This document shows positions 48,401 to 61,902 of a stretch of DNA of 64,000 nt, in pieces. Numbering within the stretch: the first letter of the stretch is position 1; each line of letters opens with the position of its first letter. Where the stretch lies: positions 1,936,480-2,000,479 of the forward strand of contig VXAI01000138.1 of the NCBI GenBank assembly GCA_013399305.1, written 5' to 3'. Both the position numbers and the translations under genes were made by a program. The stretch comes from Rostratula benghalensis. Taxonomy: Eukaryota > Chordata > Aves > Charadriiformes > Rostratulidae. The notes under the pieces were generated by a model. The model did not search any database. It was given only the letters and a program-made list of their open reading frames with translations, and was not told the DNA's origin.

Positions 48401-51400
48401 TTTGAAAAGGTGCCTTAATCTTTTGAGGGGGAAGTGGATGAGGTCACAGGACTGGGAAAGGACTTGTTTGCTGTCGGGAGGATGGTGAACTTGACACGTC
48501 AAACAGAGCTGAGTGCTGCTGTGCGTGAAGAAAGGTAGGGAAACGGGGCCCACCAGGCCCTTTTTTTTTTTTTCAGTGATTTTTGTATACATCTTTGGTG
48601 CATATGAAATGCTGTGGTTTGAAAGCCCTTTTGATATACAGAGGGCAGGATGTGACAGGATCAACCGTTCTATTTTTGGTGTAGCAAGCTGCAAAGAGCC
48701 TGTAAAGAAAAAGACAAAACAGTATATTTAAACACAAAAGCCAATGTAGACACGTCCAGAGTACAGTTCTGCTGGATTCCCTGGGACAACTCACTGCAGT
48801 AAGAAATTTGAGGTTTCCCCTTGCACGTGGTGAACCTGCTCCAGATCAAGTTCATTCTCTTTGGTTTTGAAAAAATGTGTTTTCTTTGTTGGTATTTGAC
48901 AGTATCTCAGTTCTCTTGTTACTGGAGAAATGCTAAGGGTGTGCAGCCAGGGTGGGAAGCTTGTAAGTACAGGTCAGTTAAATGGTAAGGAATCCAGCTT
49001 CATGAAACAGGCTACATCTAGGCCATTGGTTCTCATAAGAGTTAATGAAAAACGTATTCTGTATCCTTCTACCACCCAACAGAGATCTTGTGGGACAAGT
49101 ATTCTCCAAATTCTCATTTCCTGCTCATTCTAAATGAGCCCAGGCTATCACGGTAATTCATGCATGAAGCACTTTTCTACAGATCTGTAGCCCAATAGCA
49201 GAAGTTCTAATAGAAGTCTATTATTTGCATAATTGGGTGCTAACAAAAATAAAGCTAACAAATTGCTGATAATTGCAAAATGTCAACTGTATTGGAATAG
49301 GTCAGAAGCGAAATATAAGGGTGAAGTCTCCAGGTGTGTTGAGGTCAAAAGCAACTTGTTATTGAGGGGAAACCTGTTAGGGGTAATACCTATCAGAAGA
49401 AACTCAACTGAATAATGTTCAAGCCAACCAAATCTTAAGTAATGTGTTGCTGAAATGCTGCAGGAGAGAGGGACCATTGCCAAGAAGAATAACTGGTTAG
49501 TTCTTCACAAGTTACTTGGGAAGGGGGACGGGAAAGGGGCACTGAAGAGAACTGCAAACACTTGTATATCAAGTGGAACAAGACAACTGCACAGAAAGAC
49601 CTCACCCAGGAAATGTTACCAAAAATAATTTTAGTACCTGAACAAAGTGAAAGTTGTTTCCCAGAAAAATCCACATGGCACTCCAGATGGCTGGGAAGAG
49701 AAAATCTCAGTTGGATGCTGTAAGACTTGAGAACCTGAGGATCAAAAAGGGAGTAAACTTGCACTGATGCTTTGGAGTGATCCAAAGTTCATTGCACTTA
49801 GCTGACTTCTTCCTGAAGTTGCAAAGTTCCCTGGTATTTTAGGAAAATGAAAAATTACAGTCAGCCGGAGGAAATGCAGTTCTTTTTAAAATGGCCTTGG
49901 TTGTAACTACCATACTGTATTGCTTCAAAATCCTCTCAAGAACTTCCTTATGTAAGTGAAAAACAGCCTCAGAAATTGCCAGGGTGGTTTAAATCAACTT
50001 CAGTGCAATAAAAGGTATATGTGCTCCCTTAGTCAGGGGAGTTGGAAAAAGAGCTATCAATAACTGTATGTCAGATAAACACTGAGGGCAAAGGGAGGAC
50101 TTTGCTGGGACATGACTTTTTTCATTCTCTCAGGGATTCTCTTTCTCTTCTGTCTTCAGTTGCTTTTATATCTTTAACCATACAGCAGCCAAGGCAGGAG
50201 AGGAACTGCCTGACAAAGGTTTCATTGACAAAAGTGTATGATTTTTGCTAGAAAGCACTTCCTTCTCAGCCAAAGGCTTTGAAGTGTCATCTTTGTTCTT
50301 TTAGGCTTGTTATTTTTTTTCTCTTTAAAAATGATAGACAAAATACTTGAAAGTCATCTTTTAGTACAGGCAGAAGAACAGCAGCAGCAACAGAAACCCT
50401 TCATTTAAAAAGGTATCATCATGCTAAAATGATGTATTTGAAATATCTCTTCTAATCCTTGTTAAGAAAACACTGCCTGAAATAATTTAAAACTGCTAGC
50501 TGAATTTTAAACACATGTATAATTTACTCTTCAAGTTGTCTTCTGCCTTCGTTGACTATCTCAGTGTGCCGCGTCTCTGCTGACTCTGATCTTTGTACCT
50601 CTTTCATGTGGCTTGGTTTTACTATCTGCAAAAAGGATTAATGGAAAGGAACTCCTTTGTAAAGTACATTGAATCAGCATCAGAAAGTGTCACTGTAAGG
50701 CAAGGGATTATCAATGTAGTCTGCTTTTTGATAATTGAACAGCGTGGTAGATTTGGGGTTTCTAAGACCTGAAATCCTAGCTGATTTCTTTTCTCGCTCA
50801 TTAGTACCAGGTACCCTCTCATACATCCGTATCAACCCACATCCTACATCCCAAATCCTGCTACCTAAAAGAGACCCTGCTGTTGCAAGCACAGGGCATT
50901 GTCAGTGCAGTTAACCGGGAACTCAGTGAGTGCAGCGCTGTCAATCCCGTGTGAGATGCCCTGATCCTCTCTTGCTGAGTAAATGGAACTGCCACGATTG
51001 CCTTTGGAGGTGGTGGGGTTAGATCTGTTTCAGACACTGCAGGATCAGGTCATACAACTAGCCCTTAAGGTTGCAGGTGAGGAGACAGACACATGATAAT
51101 CCTGCCAGCTCTGAAGTTACTGTTCCTAATAATTTCAGTTCAGTCAGACCACAGAGATCAGCAAACCACCAGAGACAACTTCCTGTGGTTTGACACTATA
51201 ATCCTGTAGTGAAACATGACTGTCTCAACCTCTTTTTTTTCCCCTGCTTGATTAACTTACTTCCCTAACAAAAGTTTTAAAGGCCATCATCTCCAGGTTA
51301 TTATTATCGGCCAAAGAGGGCTTCCTTGGCATGGGCTGGGAAATAAAAGTTTCTTGGCAAATAAGAGTGGATGATTACAGCACTGCAATTCCTTTTGGTG

Positions 51401-51549
51401 CTTCCAGACTTAGCATCCAGATGAAAAACTATTTGATACACTGAACAGGGCCTGTGTCCAAAGCAAAGCTCCATGCTAGGGAAGATAATGGGGCTTTTTA
51501 TTCTCCCACCCCACAAATCAGTAGCTCCTCTGCGTGTATTTCTGCAGGA
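39476..51549. other. Long unique noncoding stretch, 12 kb
   Basis: No recognisable gene, CR1 copy or RNA gene. Features are local: a G-quadruplex motif at 44587, a two-copy 15-bp imperfect tandem at 44376-44405, and homopolymer runs near 42096, 47007 and 48561. Open frames up to 193 codons (47560-48141, plus) lack domain-like composition or splice context. Probably intron or gene-desert sequence. Confidence 0.45.
44587..44612 (+). other. G-quadruplex motif
   Basis: Four G runs of at least three with loops of 4, 7 and 1 bases: GGGGTGGAGGGG, then AGCTGGAGGGAGGG. It is followed by a purine-only stretch (AAAGAGAAGAGAAGAGAG). This fits the standard quadruplex pattern on the plus strand. Confidence 0.6.
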
Positions 51550-51808
51550 GAGCAGCCCTGAGGAAAAGGACTTGGGGGTTTTGGTGGATGAGAAGCTGGA
51601 CAAGAGCTGGCAACGTGCACTAGCAGCCCAGAGAGCTGCATCCTGGGCTGCATTCCCTGCAGCATCCCCAGCAGGGCAACGGGGGGAGAGTTCTGTCCTT
51701 CTGCTCCACTCTGGGGAGACCCCCCTGCAGTGCTGCCTCCACCTCTGGGACCACCAACATCAGAAGGAGATGGACCTGTTGGAGTGGGGCCAGAGGAGGC
51801 CACAGAGG
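51550..51808 (+). mobile_element. CR1 LINE ORF2 fragment, plus orientation, 3'-truncated
   Basis: The frame starting near 51553 encodes EEKDLGVLVDEKLDKSWQRA, then ALAAQRAASW, and near the end HLWDHQHQKEMDLLEWGQRR. These match the order of conserved blocks just after the reverse-transcriptase core of CR1 ORF2 (the KDLGVLVDEKL box, the LxxAQKA region, then LWxPQxxKDMDLLExVQRRA). About 85 codons stay open, but the middle is degraded and several conserved residues are replaced. Similarity ends at about 51808, well before the CR1 3' UTR. The copy maps to an earlier part of ORF2 than the copies at 25.8 and 27.4 kb. Confidence 0.88.
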
Positions 51809-51827
51809 TGTTTGCACAGAATTTCCT

Positions 51828-51842
51828 AAAAAAAAAAAAAAA
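51828..51842. repeat. Poly(A) run, 15 bp, 20 bp after the CR1 fragment
   Basis: Fifteen A directly after ACAGAATTTCCT. CR1 elements end in octamer repeats and not poly(A), so this run is not a normal CR1 tail. Confidence 0.85.
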
Positions 51843-52393
51843 GGATGTTTGTAGGGGTGTTATTGTTGGGAAGTCTGTCTTATTTCTGCTGAGCTGAATT
51901 TTCCTTCGCTTTCATAACTGGGATAGTTCAGAAATCCATCTTTATTATCTGTAAGTCATCACTGTTATTGGGATTTACAGGGGAAAAAGATAATTTGTTG
52001 CTCCTCTTCCCTTCTGCTGCTCCTTCCACTCCTCCAGGATTGCAGTAGCAGCTTCTTAGAGAAAATAAACCCCAATAAAACCAGCCTAAACAGTGGGTTT
52101 TTTTCAAATCCCCATTCTTCACATAAGCAATGCTCAGCTGGAAGCCTAATAAAACCTTTGAACCGGTAATTTGCACCCATTCTTTTAAAACGTTTTCCCA
52201 TTTTAAATATTAGTATAAAAAGGGGATTTGAGGAATCAGTATCGCCAAAGCAAACATTTGACACACTGTTATACTAGAGTTATATTATATAAGGCTTAGG
52301 CACATGAACCCAAGCTGCTGCTGCTGCGCTGCAAATCAGTGCTTATGTCTGCAATAAGGACAAAAGTGCTGGAAAAAAATATGTTTCTTTGGT

Positions 52394-52407
52394 TGTGTGT
52401 GTGTGTG
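52394..52407. repeat. (TG)7 microsatellite
   Basis: Seven TG units followed by a looser CATCTGCATGTGCACAC stretch. A five-unit GCT run lies nearby at about 52314-52328. Confidence 0.85.
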
Positions 52408-54160
52408 CATCTGCATGTGCACACTGGGTTTGAATGGTGGGAGGATTGCACCACGTTGGTATGGCAACGACCTGTAAAAAGAAAATCTTCCTATTTAAGG
52501 CTCTGAAGGATATTGGCTAATTTCTGTCTTTCATCATGAAAACAGTAACACTGACACACTTTTTCTTTGCTGTGCCACAAACATTTATATTTGGATGTTG
52601 TCGTGGAAACTGGGCTGAAATGTCACTTTGGATTCTATTCCTGTAAGGATACAGCATGATACCAGATCTCAGACCCAGATCTTTTAAGTGTGTGTTTAAC
52701 TTTATGGACCAGAGCATATAAAGTTAAATCCCTGTGTGCTTCTAGGACTCAGCTACTGGATTTCGGAAGCAGAGAGATGGATGTAAAAAATTCTCATAGT
52801 AATAAACAAGTAGTTTAGCGTGCAGAGGGTTTAGTGAAAGCTACTTTTCAACATCTCTCCCTCCCTTTTCCTCCCTCTAAAGTGTTTTCTGATGCCCTGG
52901 GGGCAGGGGAGGCTTCTCTTAGCATTTGGGAGCTGTCTCCTCTGCCCAATTCCCCCTTCAATGAAATCTCTTAGAAACTTATCTTTAAGGCCTTTACTCC
53001 TGTGATAGGTTTGCTTGAAATTAGGCAATGATCAAAACTTTTGGGGATGGAGAAGGAATGCATACAACATTAGCACATAAGCCTTGTTTCTGTAGGCATC
53101 CAACTAAAACATTTACCATGTTGAGGTGAACAGCAACGTGCTGCTCTGATGCTCTGTATTTGTCATCTCTACTTGCAAATCCAACAAATGTAGCTTTACG
53201 GTTCTGCTGGAAAGAAAAACAAACTGAAAACAATAGGAGAAACCACAGAGCCTTGCCTCCAAGGATTTGTGCAGAGACAGAGCTGAGTCCACTGTGGGGA
53301 ATAAAGTCATTTTCCATGCACCAGTTGCATGTGTGAGCTGGGGACAGTCTGGTTGCTTTGCCCGGGGTTAAGGTATGGACTTGGTTTAGTGCCTTCTCCC
53401 TGTTGCTGCTCTCCTCTCTGCAGTGTGTTCAGTCGTGCTAGAACAAAACATGTCTCATGGGAAGATGCAGGTTTTCAAACTCTTTATTCAGTTCAGTTAG
53501 TAGTTTCCAGGCTCTTTAAGCTCTACTGGTACCCGAGGTAGTACTTTAATACAGCCCTAGCTGTGCAGAGGGAAGACAGATGAAGGTCTAAATATGTTTC
53601 TTTCTGAAGAAAGAATTTGGAAACCCCCCCCACTCAGGTAGCTAAGAGCACCCAAGAGCAGAAAATACTGTTTTAAAGAGGAATATCTTTGGTTTTCTGA
53701 CTCTTGAGAACAAGGGAGATGTTTTAAAATAATAAAAACAACTGGTTTTAATGAGTGATATCCAAAACTGCTGCTTGACATGAATCACACCAGGTATCTC
53801 TCAGCAGCACATCAGCAGAGGCACAGATTGCCCTGGGAATTTAAAAAGAAAAAAGAGGGTTGTGCATATGGGATGCTGCCACCCTCTCCTCAGCAGGACA
53901 CTGCAAGTGTGGAGGGGCCAAACGAAGCCTAGATTCACAAGTACGTCGCTGTTTTTCCTTTGCTCATGGCATTAATCAAAAAGGAAAAAAAAAAAGCTGT
54001 TAGCACAGAGCTCAGGTTTGTTTATTTTTTTGCCAGCTGCAACACGCTACCCTCTGAGGGGATCAGGTAAAACCAGCCATGGTTTAGGTTGGAGTGACAT
54101 GTCAAACCCAAGCTGTAGGCCTGGCCCCTCTCAATGAATTACAACCTTGTCAGGAACCTA

Positions 54161-54192
54161 TTATATATATACATATATACATACATATATGT
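54161..54192. repeat. AT-rich microsatellite (TA and ATAC units)
   Basis: TTATATATATACATATATAC followed by ATACATATATGTA. Self-complementary alternating sequence, followed by a T run. Confidence 0.85.
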
Positions 54193-57100
54193 ATTTTTTT
54201 TAAATTAAGGTAGGCTTTTTATCAAATCAAATACCTGCACACTAAATTATACTTGTGGTGCCAGCCTGACTCTCCCTCTCTCCCCCCTGCTCTCTTTCCC
54301 TCCACAGTGCCATACAGGGGGGTTTGTTCCGAGGAGAGAGTGAGCGGCGCAGCCCCGTTGTGCCCAGGAGACGCTGTCTGACCTTGCCACGTGTTTTGTT
54401 TTTGGGGTATTTACCACAACATGTCCCCACGCTGTTGCCTTAATGATATAAATATTCAGAGTCAGAGAGTGCAGGCCTGGGGTGGTGGGTGAGAGGAAGG
54501 AAGGTGAAGCAGTAATAGAGTACAGCCATCAAAGATGTTTACTCATCTGTTTTCTGAAACAAGTTTGTTTTGTTTATTAATGGGGCTTGAAATGCCAAGG
54601 GCAGAGTTTAAGGTGAACTAAAAATGCCATATGTTCCTCTGGCATGGAGTCTCCTTTTGTACTTGCTAAAATTAGTTGGGTGCTGGCTCTTCCCTTTCTA
54701 CCCACCTCCTCCCTCCGAGGAACAGATGAAATTGTTGGTTTAGAGGAAGCCAGAAAGCTCAGCACATGGAGTAGTGAAAGTTCACTGGAGGTTTGTTTAA
54801 TCCATGGCCCAGCAGTTTCTCTAGTCAGATACAGGAGATACACAATAATTTTAAAAAGAAATTAAGACACTTTCAGCTCATCATCTTTTCCAAGGAGGGA
54901 AAATTGTTACAAACAAACATCATCTTTTATGCACAACTGCGTATGGCCAGGAGATGCTTCTGCTGTACTGATGGCCTTGCAGGGGAAGAAATTACATCCT
55001 GGACAGCTTTAGGCAAATTAAATTGCTACACAGCGTCCCTGTGCTGAACAGTCGGATCATACAGTGTACCCTCACAAGGGGAAAAATCTGTACCTGGTTA
55101 ACAATACATCCAGCTAAACATTGGCATAAAATCCTGCCTTTGTGTGCTTCCGAGGAGCACTGGGTTTGGTTTTTAGAGAATTGAATTCAGAGCACACTTG
55201 GGGGGTGAGGGTAGAAAAGTTTTCCTCAAGGGGACCTCCACAAACCGTGACCATTTCTGTTCAGAGAACATAATGAAAAACTCTTACTAATCCCGTATCA
55301 TGCGTGTCTGGGCATTGAGCTCATGTGCCTGCTGAAAGAGGCTGGTGCTTGTAGGAGCAATTGCAAATGTAATACAGGGTGATAGAATCCCCACAGAAGA
55401 GAGTCTGAGCATAGCAGCTCTGCACTAACGCCAGGCTGTGTTCAGGCTGCCCTGCTCTCAAGCAGTGATTTGTTATAACTTAGGTGTTATGCAAGATGAG
55501 AGGGGGAGAGGATGCTCTGGAGGAAGGACCGCGGTTCATTGAGCGGTGGTGGAAGCGCCTGTGCTGATGGACTCAGGGAGGTGAAGAACAGAGAGGGACC
55601 TGGGCTGAGAGATCTGACATTCTCTCCTCCCCTTCTACCTCAGGAAGGGACATCTGGATTTTCATTCTTAAAAAGCTGCAAAGGAAATACATGGCATTTC
55701 TTGACAGATTTGCATTGGCGATGTTGAAACGAGCTGATGAAGGTAAAAGGACTGTAGAGCTATGAGATGAGGAGAGAGAACCTAACAGAGAAGACTGTTT
55801 AGATACTCTCTACATAGCTGGAGGGGAGAATCATTTTCAAACATGAAAAGCTACGATGTGATGGAGGTGTCAGGGTTATAGAGGTCCATTTCTGATGGTT
55901 TGGAGACTTTCAGTCAGCACTAAACCTCGCTCTCTTGCTCCAGCTGTGTAACCTGACCAACATTGCCCTTCTGAGCACTGGTGTCTGGATGCTAAAGCCC
56001 AGGCTTTTATCACCTGAGCTGGTGAGGTCAGAGTCAAGCACCAGTTCAGACTGAGACTTAATATGTCCAGGAATATTAACACAGCTAAATCTAGCAGGAT
56101 TGGGATGTTTCTGTAGGACTTGTCTGATGATTGGATCATCCCATCCAAGAAACAGAAATGTGTTCCTTAACATCCAAGATCTTTCATGATCTCCCCGCTA
56201 AGTCCGTGTCCTTCAGGGCAGGATAATGTCCCAGCTACGCTGCTGAGCACAGATGAAATAAGTCTTGCCCAACTCCTCTCTTGCCTTACTGCTCTGAAAG
56301 GGGCAGAAATCAATCACTCCAGGAAATGGCTCAGAGTAAAAATGTTAAATGTATGTAGTCATGTAGTCACTTAATTGCATTATAGCCCTTATTAAATAAA
56401 GGTACAGGAGAACATAAAGGTGGCCTGCTTCTATTTTCAATGCAGATATTATGCTAATTTATGTAACTGATTATGCCAATCTTGTGAACCCCCTCAGGTT
56501 CCTGAACAATTTCCAAGCTGTCCCCCTTACTCAGTGGTGAATACTTTGTTGTTTTGTTCTGGTTTTGAAGCAGGACCCGTTGAACCTCCATCAGCCATCG
56601 CTGTGTCTGTGTGTGCAAATGTGCGGGTGCTCCCTTGCTTTCCTGCAAGACATGGACTGAATCTGGCACTGAGTTTTCTGGCTGGTTGAAGAAAAGTGTG
56701 TTTCTGAGGTGAAAAATTTGCCTTTTAAATTTCTATATAACTTATACCGAGATTATAATTCATATCCAGGGCTGAATACCAAATGACCCTGTTACTCATT
56801 TCCACAAATATTCTGAAAGGCGAAGAGTGAGGCAAGGGAAAATACTGGCCTGAATCCAACACTGTTAGAACCCAAAATCAATGGCATTTATATGAAGGTT
56901 GGATTTGGCCTCCTCCATCTTTCACTTAAAGCTATAAGATTAACAGAATATAAATATTGCATGATGCCCCAGTGCTGCACCAGCAAATCTACTCAAAGTC
57001 GCATCTTTCCTTACTGAACAAGGAAAATATTGTAAAATGAAGTCTCCAGAACAAAGAACCCCTCTCCTGGAAAAACTGTTAGTAACTGTTCTTCATACAG

Positions 57101-58029
57101 TTGTGTTACAAGGTACTTGTGAAGACTAAAACCTGGAGAATAAGCTCTCTGACCATGGAAAAGAAGCTCCTCTTTGGCAATAGCAGCACAATCCACAGTG
57201 ACTATTTACATGATACATCATTAGTAAAGGTTTTCATCAAATTTAGTCCCTCTGGTTCCATGCTGACAGACCCATGTAGTATCCCAAGAATTTTCCAGAA
57301 GTAAGAAAGAGAAGGAAATATGAACCTTATTGTAAGGGAGATAAACTCACTGGAAAATGTACTGAAGATTTTTCAAGGATCTCGCGGTTGATCAAGATTT
57401 ATTTTGACATCTACTGTGAATTATGGCTTATTTCCACTCTGTTCGATGTGGTGGACAGTATTGTGGAAACAGCTCAGATTTTTAATCATGAAATAATAAT
57501 CTTTATATGTGACACCAAGAATGCTGCAGCTCTGTGCCAGGGCAGATGCTAATGGTGATTCTTGTTGAAAGGCTGAGGAATGTGGTATGTCCTTGCAAAA
57601 CCCCATCCCGCCAGCAGCGCTCTCCATGCCTGGAGCATTGACTAAGGACAGGCTAAATCTCTGCCCAGCTGAGGCCGATTGTTCACTCACACATGCATCC
57701 CAACCAGGTGATACAGCAAAGCAGTGACCAAGCATATGTTTAACTTCCATTTTGGAACCATTGCGCTCTGGGATTGAAATTCTGAGATAAAACATATGGG
57801 TTTCAGCTGTGTCTCTGGGGATGCCAAGTTATAGTCCTGTAGAATACATATTGTGTATAATGCATGGTTGTTATTCCTACATTAGCACTGCCAGTGCTGG
57901 AGCTGGCTGTTACCGTGTCATTCTCCTGACACATCATTAATAAACAGGTAATTTCATACTTGATTTCCATAGAGTGTCATGCTGAAAACCACCTGGGTTT
58001 CAGTTTTCATCGACATTTAAAATTAAAAC

Positions 58030-58049
58030 AAAAAAAAAAAAAAAAAAAA
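58030..58049. repeat. Poly(A) run, 20 bp
   Basis: Twenty A preceded by AAATTAAAAC. No recognised parent sequence upstream. Confidence 0.88.
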
Positions 58050-60014
58050 GAAGATGCAGACTGAAAAGTGGTGGTTGTACTGGAACTAGGACTGGTCTAA
58101 TTGAATAATGGATCAATGGGGGCTTGGGAGGAGAAAAAGTATGACTGGCTCTGTATGCCCGGCTGTTCTGAAGGAGTTTTCACAGCATTAGCTGCACAGT
58201 TAGGAACCTGAACAGGGATCTTACTCAAATCTCTGTTCTCCAACAGTACATGTGTCGATCCCTCACGTGTCTTACCCTGTGGCTATGGGGAGCAATTCAT
58301 TCCCTCTCATCGATATCCCCTTCGTGAATTTGAAGGCCTGATGTATGTTCCTGCTGTCTTTTCCCACTTCGGCTGAGTAACTCCAGTTCTTTCTACTTCC
58401 CTGTGTATCATTTCACAAAACACCTGACCTGTACTCACTAAACCCAATTAATTTTGCAATTGATCCTTTTCCAGAAGTTGTTACAGGAGTCTGCATTTGC
58501 CAGCAGGTGTCACCATAAGAGAACAATAATATCAAGCTCTGGAATGCATCTGTCTCTTGCAGGAAATGCAAATTCTGTCACTGCATTCATGTCTATTTTG
58601 CACACCATTGCAATTCATTCATTCCACAATGACTGGTTGCTTCTTTTAGAAAATAAATACGTCCTGAAAGCAAGAGACACCCAACCAAAAGAAAAGGCAC
58701 CAAGATTGGGAAAGGACCTAGGAAAAGTTATCAGGGATTTCACAAAGTGCTTGATGGCTGGTGGCAGCAGAGAACTGGGTTAGGACTGGGGATGGCACAG
58801 GCCCTGGGTCTCAGTGTCCCCTAAGTCTAAACTTGAGGGTGCAGTGCAGCGGAGGAAAATGCCCTCCAGAGCCCATCTCCTGCACTGAAGCACTGTTCAC
58901 AAGTACCTTCATAGGTGTTCAGCCAGCAGAAACCTCCACAGGTACAAGACTTAGCACAAAAGCCAAGGGGAACACTCAGATTTGTGTTATGACCTCTATC
59001 TAGAATTTATTGTGTGGATATCCATGGCATGAGTATCTCATAGTTTTCTTTCTGTTCCTCTTCTTCGTCCTTTGCTTGCAGAGGGATTTCTGAGTCAGAC
59101 CTTTCCCTGTCCCCTCATTGCACAACCCAGTGTGAATAAGTGTCCATTCCAATGCCATACTCTGATTACCAGAAGACAAGAGGCTTCAACAAAAGCTGTT
59201 TTTCTCCCAAAGGTTCCCCATGATTTTCTGTTGTGAGGATAGGGCTGTAATACCCCTCAGTAACTCCGCAGAGGTTTTTAAGGGTGGTTCTGGCTGAGCT
59301 GGTGGGTTTTGTGCACTCACGGGTGCCTGCAGTACAACCTGCATCACATGGATGGCAGCATGCAATTGGAAGGGCTTCAGAAAATGTATTTTGATTTTTC
59401 TTTTCTTCATTAAACCAACAACTACTGCATAAATACTGGAAATAAAGCCTGCTGCAAACTGAAGGATTAGTATTTAGCTCTTTATCTAAATACACTCCAT
59501 CCCTTCCCTCCACCCCCTCCCCAAAATAAAATAGTGTTGTTTGAAATTTCCAGGGAAGCTTAAGGCCTAAAGCATTGGGTGAGATGTAAATTTCTTAAAA
59601 TATTTATCCATCCATAAGTGGCTACATATTTGACATTATTATAGGGTTTCTCAGTGTTCCATTTTATTAAAAAATATTTATTTGGTTTCTAAGATTACTG
59701 CTTCTCTGACCACAGAAAATTCAATTACCGAAAACTGCAGCTATCAAATTGGTTGAAAATAAATAGCCTTTTATCCAAACCTGGCATGGGCTGGTTTACT
59801 TTTAATATGTAGCCATAAAAAAAGAAGCTCTTTCCACAGAGACCCGGTTGGTTACAGAGCAAGAAGCCAAGGAATACTTTGCATCATCAGGTTTTATTTA
59901 AAATAAGGTAGGGAGGGGGTAGAAAATAAGTTGTTACAAGACTAATTAGCTGTTCACTTTTCTCTTTTGTTTTAACAAGTAGCTGAAGATTTCTCAAGGT
60001 GTCTCTTTTGTTAC

Positions 60015-60050
60015 AATAAGTCTTGTTTTCTTAAATAAGTCTTGTTTTCT
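60015..60050. repeat. Tandem duplication, 17 bp x 2 with 19-bp period
   Basis: AATAAGTCTTGTTTTCT occurs at 60015-60031 and again at 60034-60050 with no mismatch, separated by TA. A recent local duplication. Confidence 0.9.
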
Positions 60051-60603
60051 GGTTCATATGGGTGGATAGATCAGCAGGGAACAAACCCAAATGCTTTCTT
60101 AAAGTCTCCTACCTGAAAGGTTTTCAAACAGACACTGTGTTTGCCAGCAGGGTTATTAATTGGTTTTCATCTTTAATGACACAGATTCCTCCACATCTCA
60201 GGACAGTGTGTTGCAGAGGAGGAGGTACTTAAATGTGCATAAAGGCTTAACATCCTTTGTGATATGGTGGAGATATCGTAAAACTACATGTTTGGTGAAT
60301 GTCTAAATAATACCATAGCCACAATCTTCTCCTCTCACAATGCTTTTGCAAAGGGGAAACAGAACAGAAGAGAAACAATTTAAAAAGAAATATTGTCATT
60401 TCCAGCTCTTTCCAAACAGTCTGGGGTAAGACTTTCCCCTCCTTTGATTTGTTGAACAACCACATTGCTTTCCCAGTCTGGTCCTTTGCCTGTAAAGTCC
60501 CTTCTACACCATGTTTGAAGACACCATGTCTTTCAGCTGAGGTCCGAAAGGCATCAAAGGCTGGAATGTGAAACATCTCTGTCCTGTCATAGTGCAGGAG
60601 TTC

Positions 60604-60628
60604 CTCGTTAACAGGTTCTGTTAACGAG
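60604..60628. repeat. Perfect 11-bp inverted repeat with 3-base loop
   Basis: CTCGTTAACAG, spacer GTT, CTGTTAACGAG: the two arms are exact reverse complements. Each arm contains GTTAAC. It could form a short hairpin in DNA or RNA, or be a symmetric protein-binding site (GTTAAC is a half-site-like core for HNF1-type factors). Confidence 0.85.
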
Positions 60629-61902
60629 TGGCTCCCCGAGAGCCCCTGCCTGCCAGGGATGAAGGATGCTCGCTGAGAGATGGCCCTGCAGTGGCTTGAT
60701 AGGGAACAACGTGCCAGGCAGACCCAGGGCTCGGGATGCTCCAAAGAGCTCTTTCCCAGCACCAGGATGAAACGCTGGAGATCAAAGCTCAGGCACAAGC
60801 CAAGGGAGATAACGCAACGGGCACGTGGTCTCTCCAAAAATGCTGCTTTTAAAGGGAGGCTGCCTTTTTGCCTGTAGAATGAATGTCTTTGGCTTAAAGG
60901 TAACCTTCAAAGGGAGTTAAAGGGCTGAGGAGATTTTTCTAAGGGAAACAGAAACATGTCAGTATTAAAAATCTTAGCTTTTATTGCTTTGGAAAGACAT
61001 CTGAATTCCCTAGAAGATCTGTGGGAAAATTCGTCAACTGCTGAGATGGGTAAAAATATTCCTCTATCTCCCACTGGGCGCACTGAGAGAATCACAGTTC
61101 TAACCATTTCCTCGAAAACTGGAAGCACTTTGTAGTTCCTATTTACTGGGTTTTCATCCTTTGAAAATGCCGGGGAGGAGGGTTACCTGTGGCTCTCAGC
61201 TGGAGCACACGGGGCCAAGATGGAACCCAGAGCTCTGCCCTCCTCATCCCCTTCAGGTGGTGGCACATCTCATTTCCCCAGCCCTCGGTCTTTCCAGCTG
61301 CTGCACAGAGATATGGCGAAGGGTTGCGTTGCAAAGTTTAGTGAAATGAAATAATGATTGGAAAGGGCTTTGAGGAGATTTTGTGAGGAAAGGACTCACT
61401 TAGGTTTGAAGAATAGCTGGCTGCTTTTCCACCTCTGTGGTTTTGCAGGTCTGTGCACACACGTCCCGTTGTACACAAAAGCTGCTTGTTTTTTCAAGGC
61501 AGTTGGGGAGTGTATTGTATGACATCAAGTCATCCAAGGAGATTGCTTCAGCCAAAATGGCAGGAGAGGAAAGAGGCTGAGAACCTGCGCTATAATCTCA
61601 TTTCTGATGTGATTTCCCAATTGCATCAGGAGGCAAAGTCTCCCTGAGCCTAAGGGCTGGTTATGCCAGAAGATAATATACTCTGGTAGCTATGCCCTGG
61701 CCAGCTTTCCCAGAGCCTTTTCCCCAGCTTCCCGGGAGGTGACCCAGCTCCCATTGTCTCCTGCCGGGTCTGACAGCTACGGTGCTGTTGAAATGTAGTT
61801 TATGGATAAAAAGTTGTTCAGGTATCTGTAATGGATCCTGCACTCAAAGCCAATAGACTGGTTGCTCAGCCATCAGTTGTCAGCCCATAAAATCTGTGCT
61901 TA

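Noticed and set aside
57980..58060. Poly(A) run as the tail of a processed pseudogene
   Set aside because: Nothing upstream resembles a known mRNA, and no target-site duplication was seen. The same holds for the A runs at 5154, 29397 and 32957 and the T run at 20876.
60247..60837. Longest open reading frame in the window, 196 codons, minus strand
   Set aside because: One frame of this length is about what chance gives in 64 kb read six ways. The peptide has no domain-like pattern, no helix or repeat regularity, and no supporting splice or promoter context.
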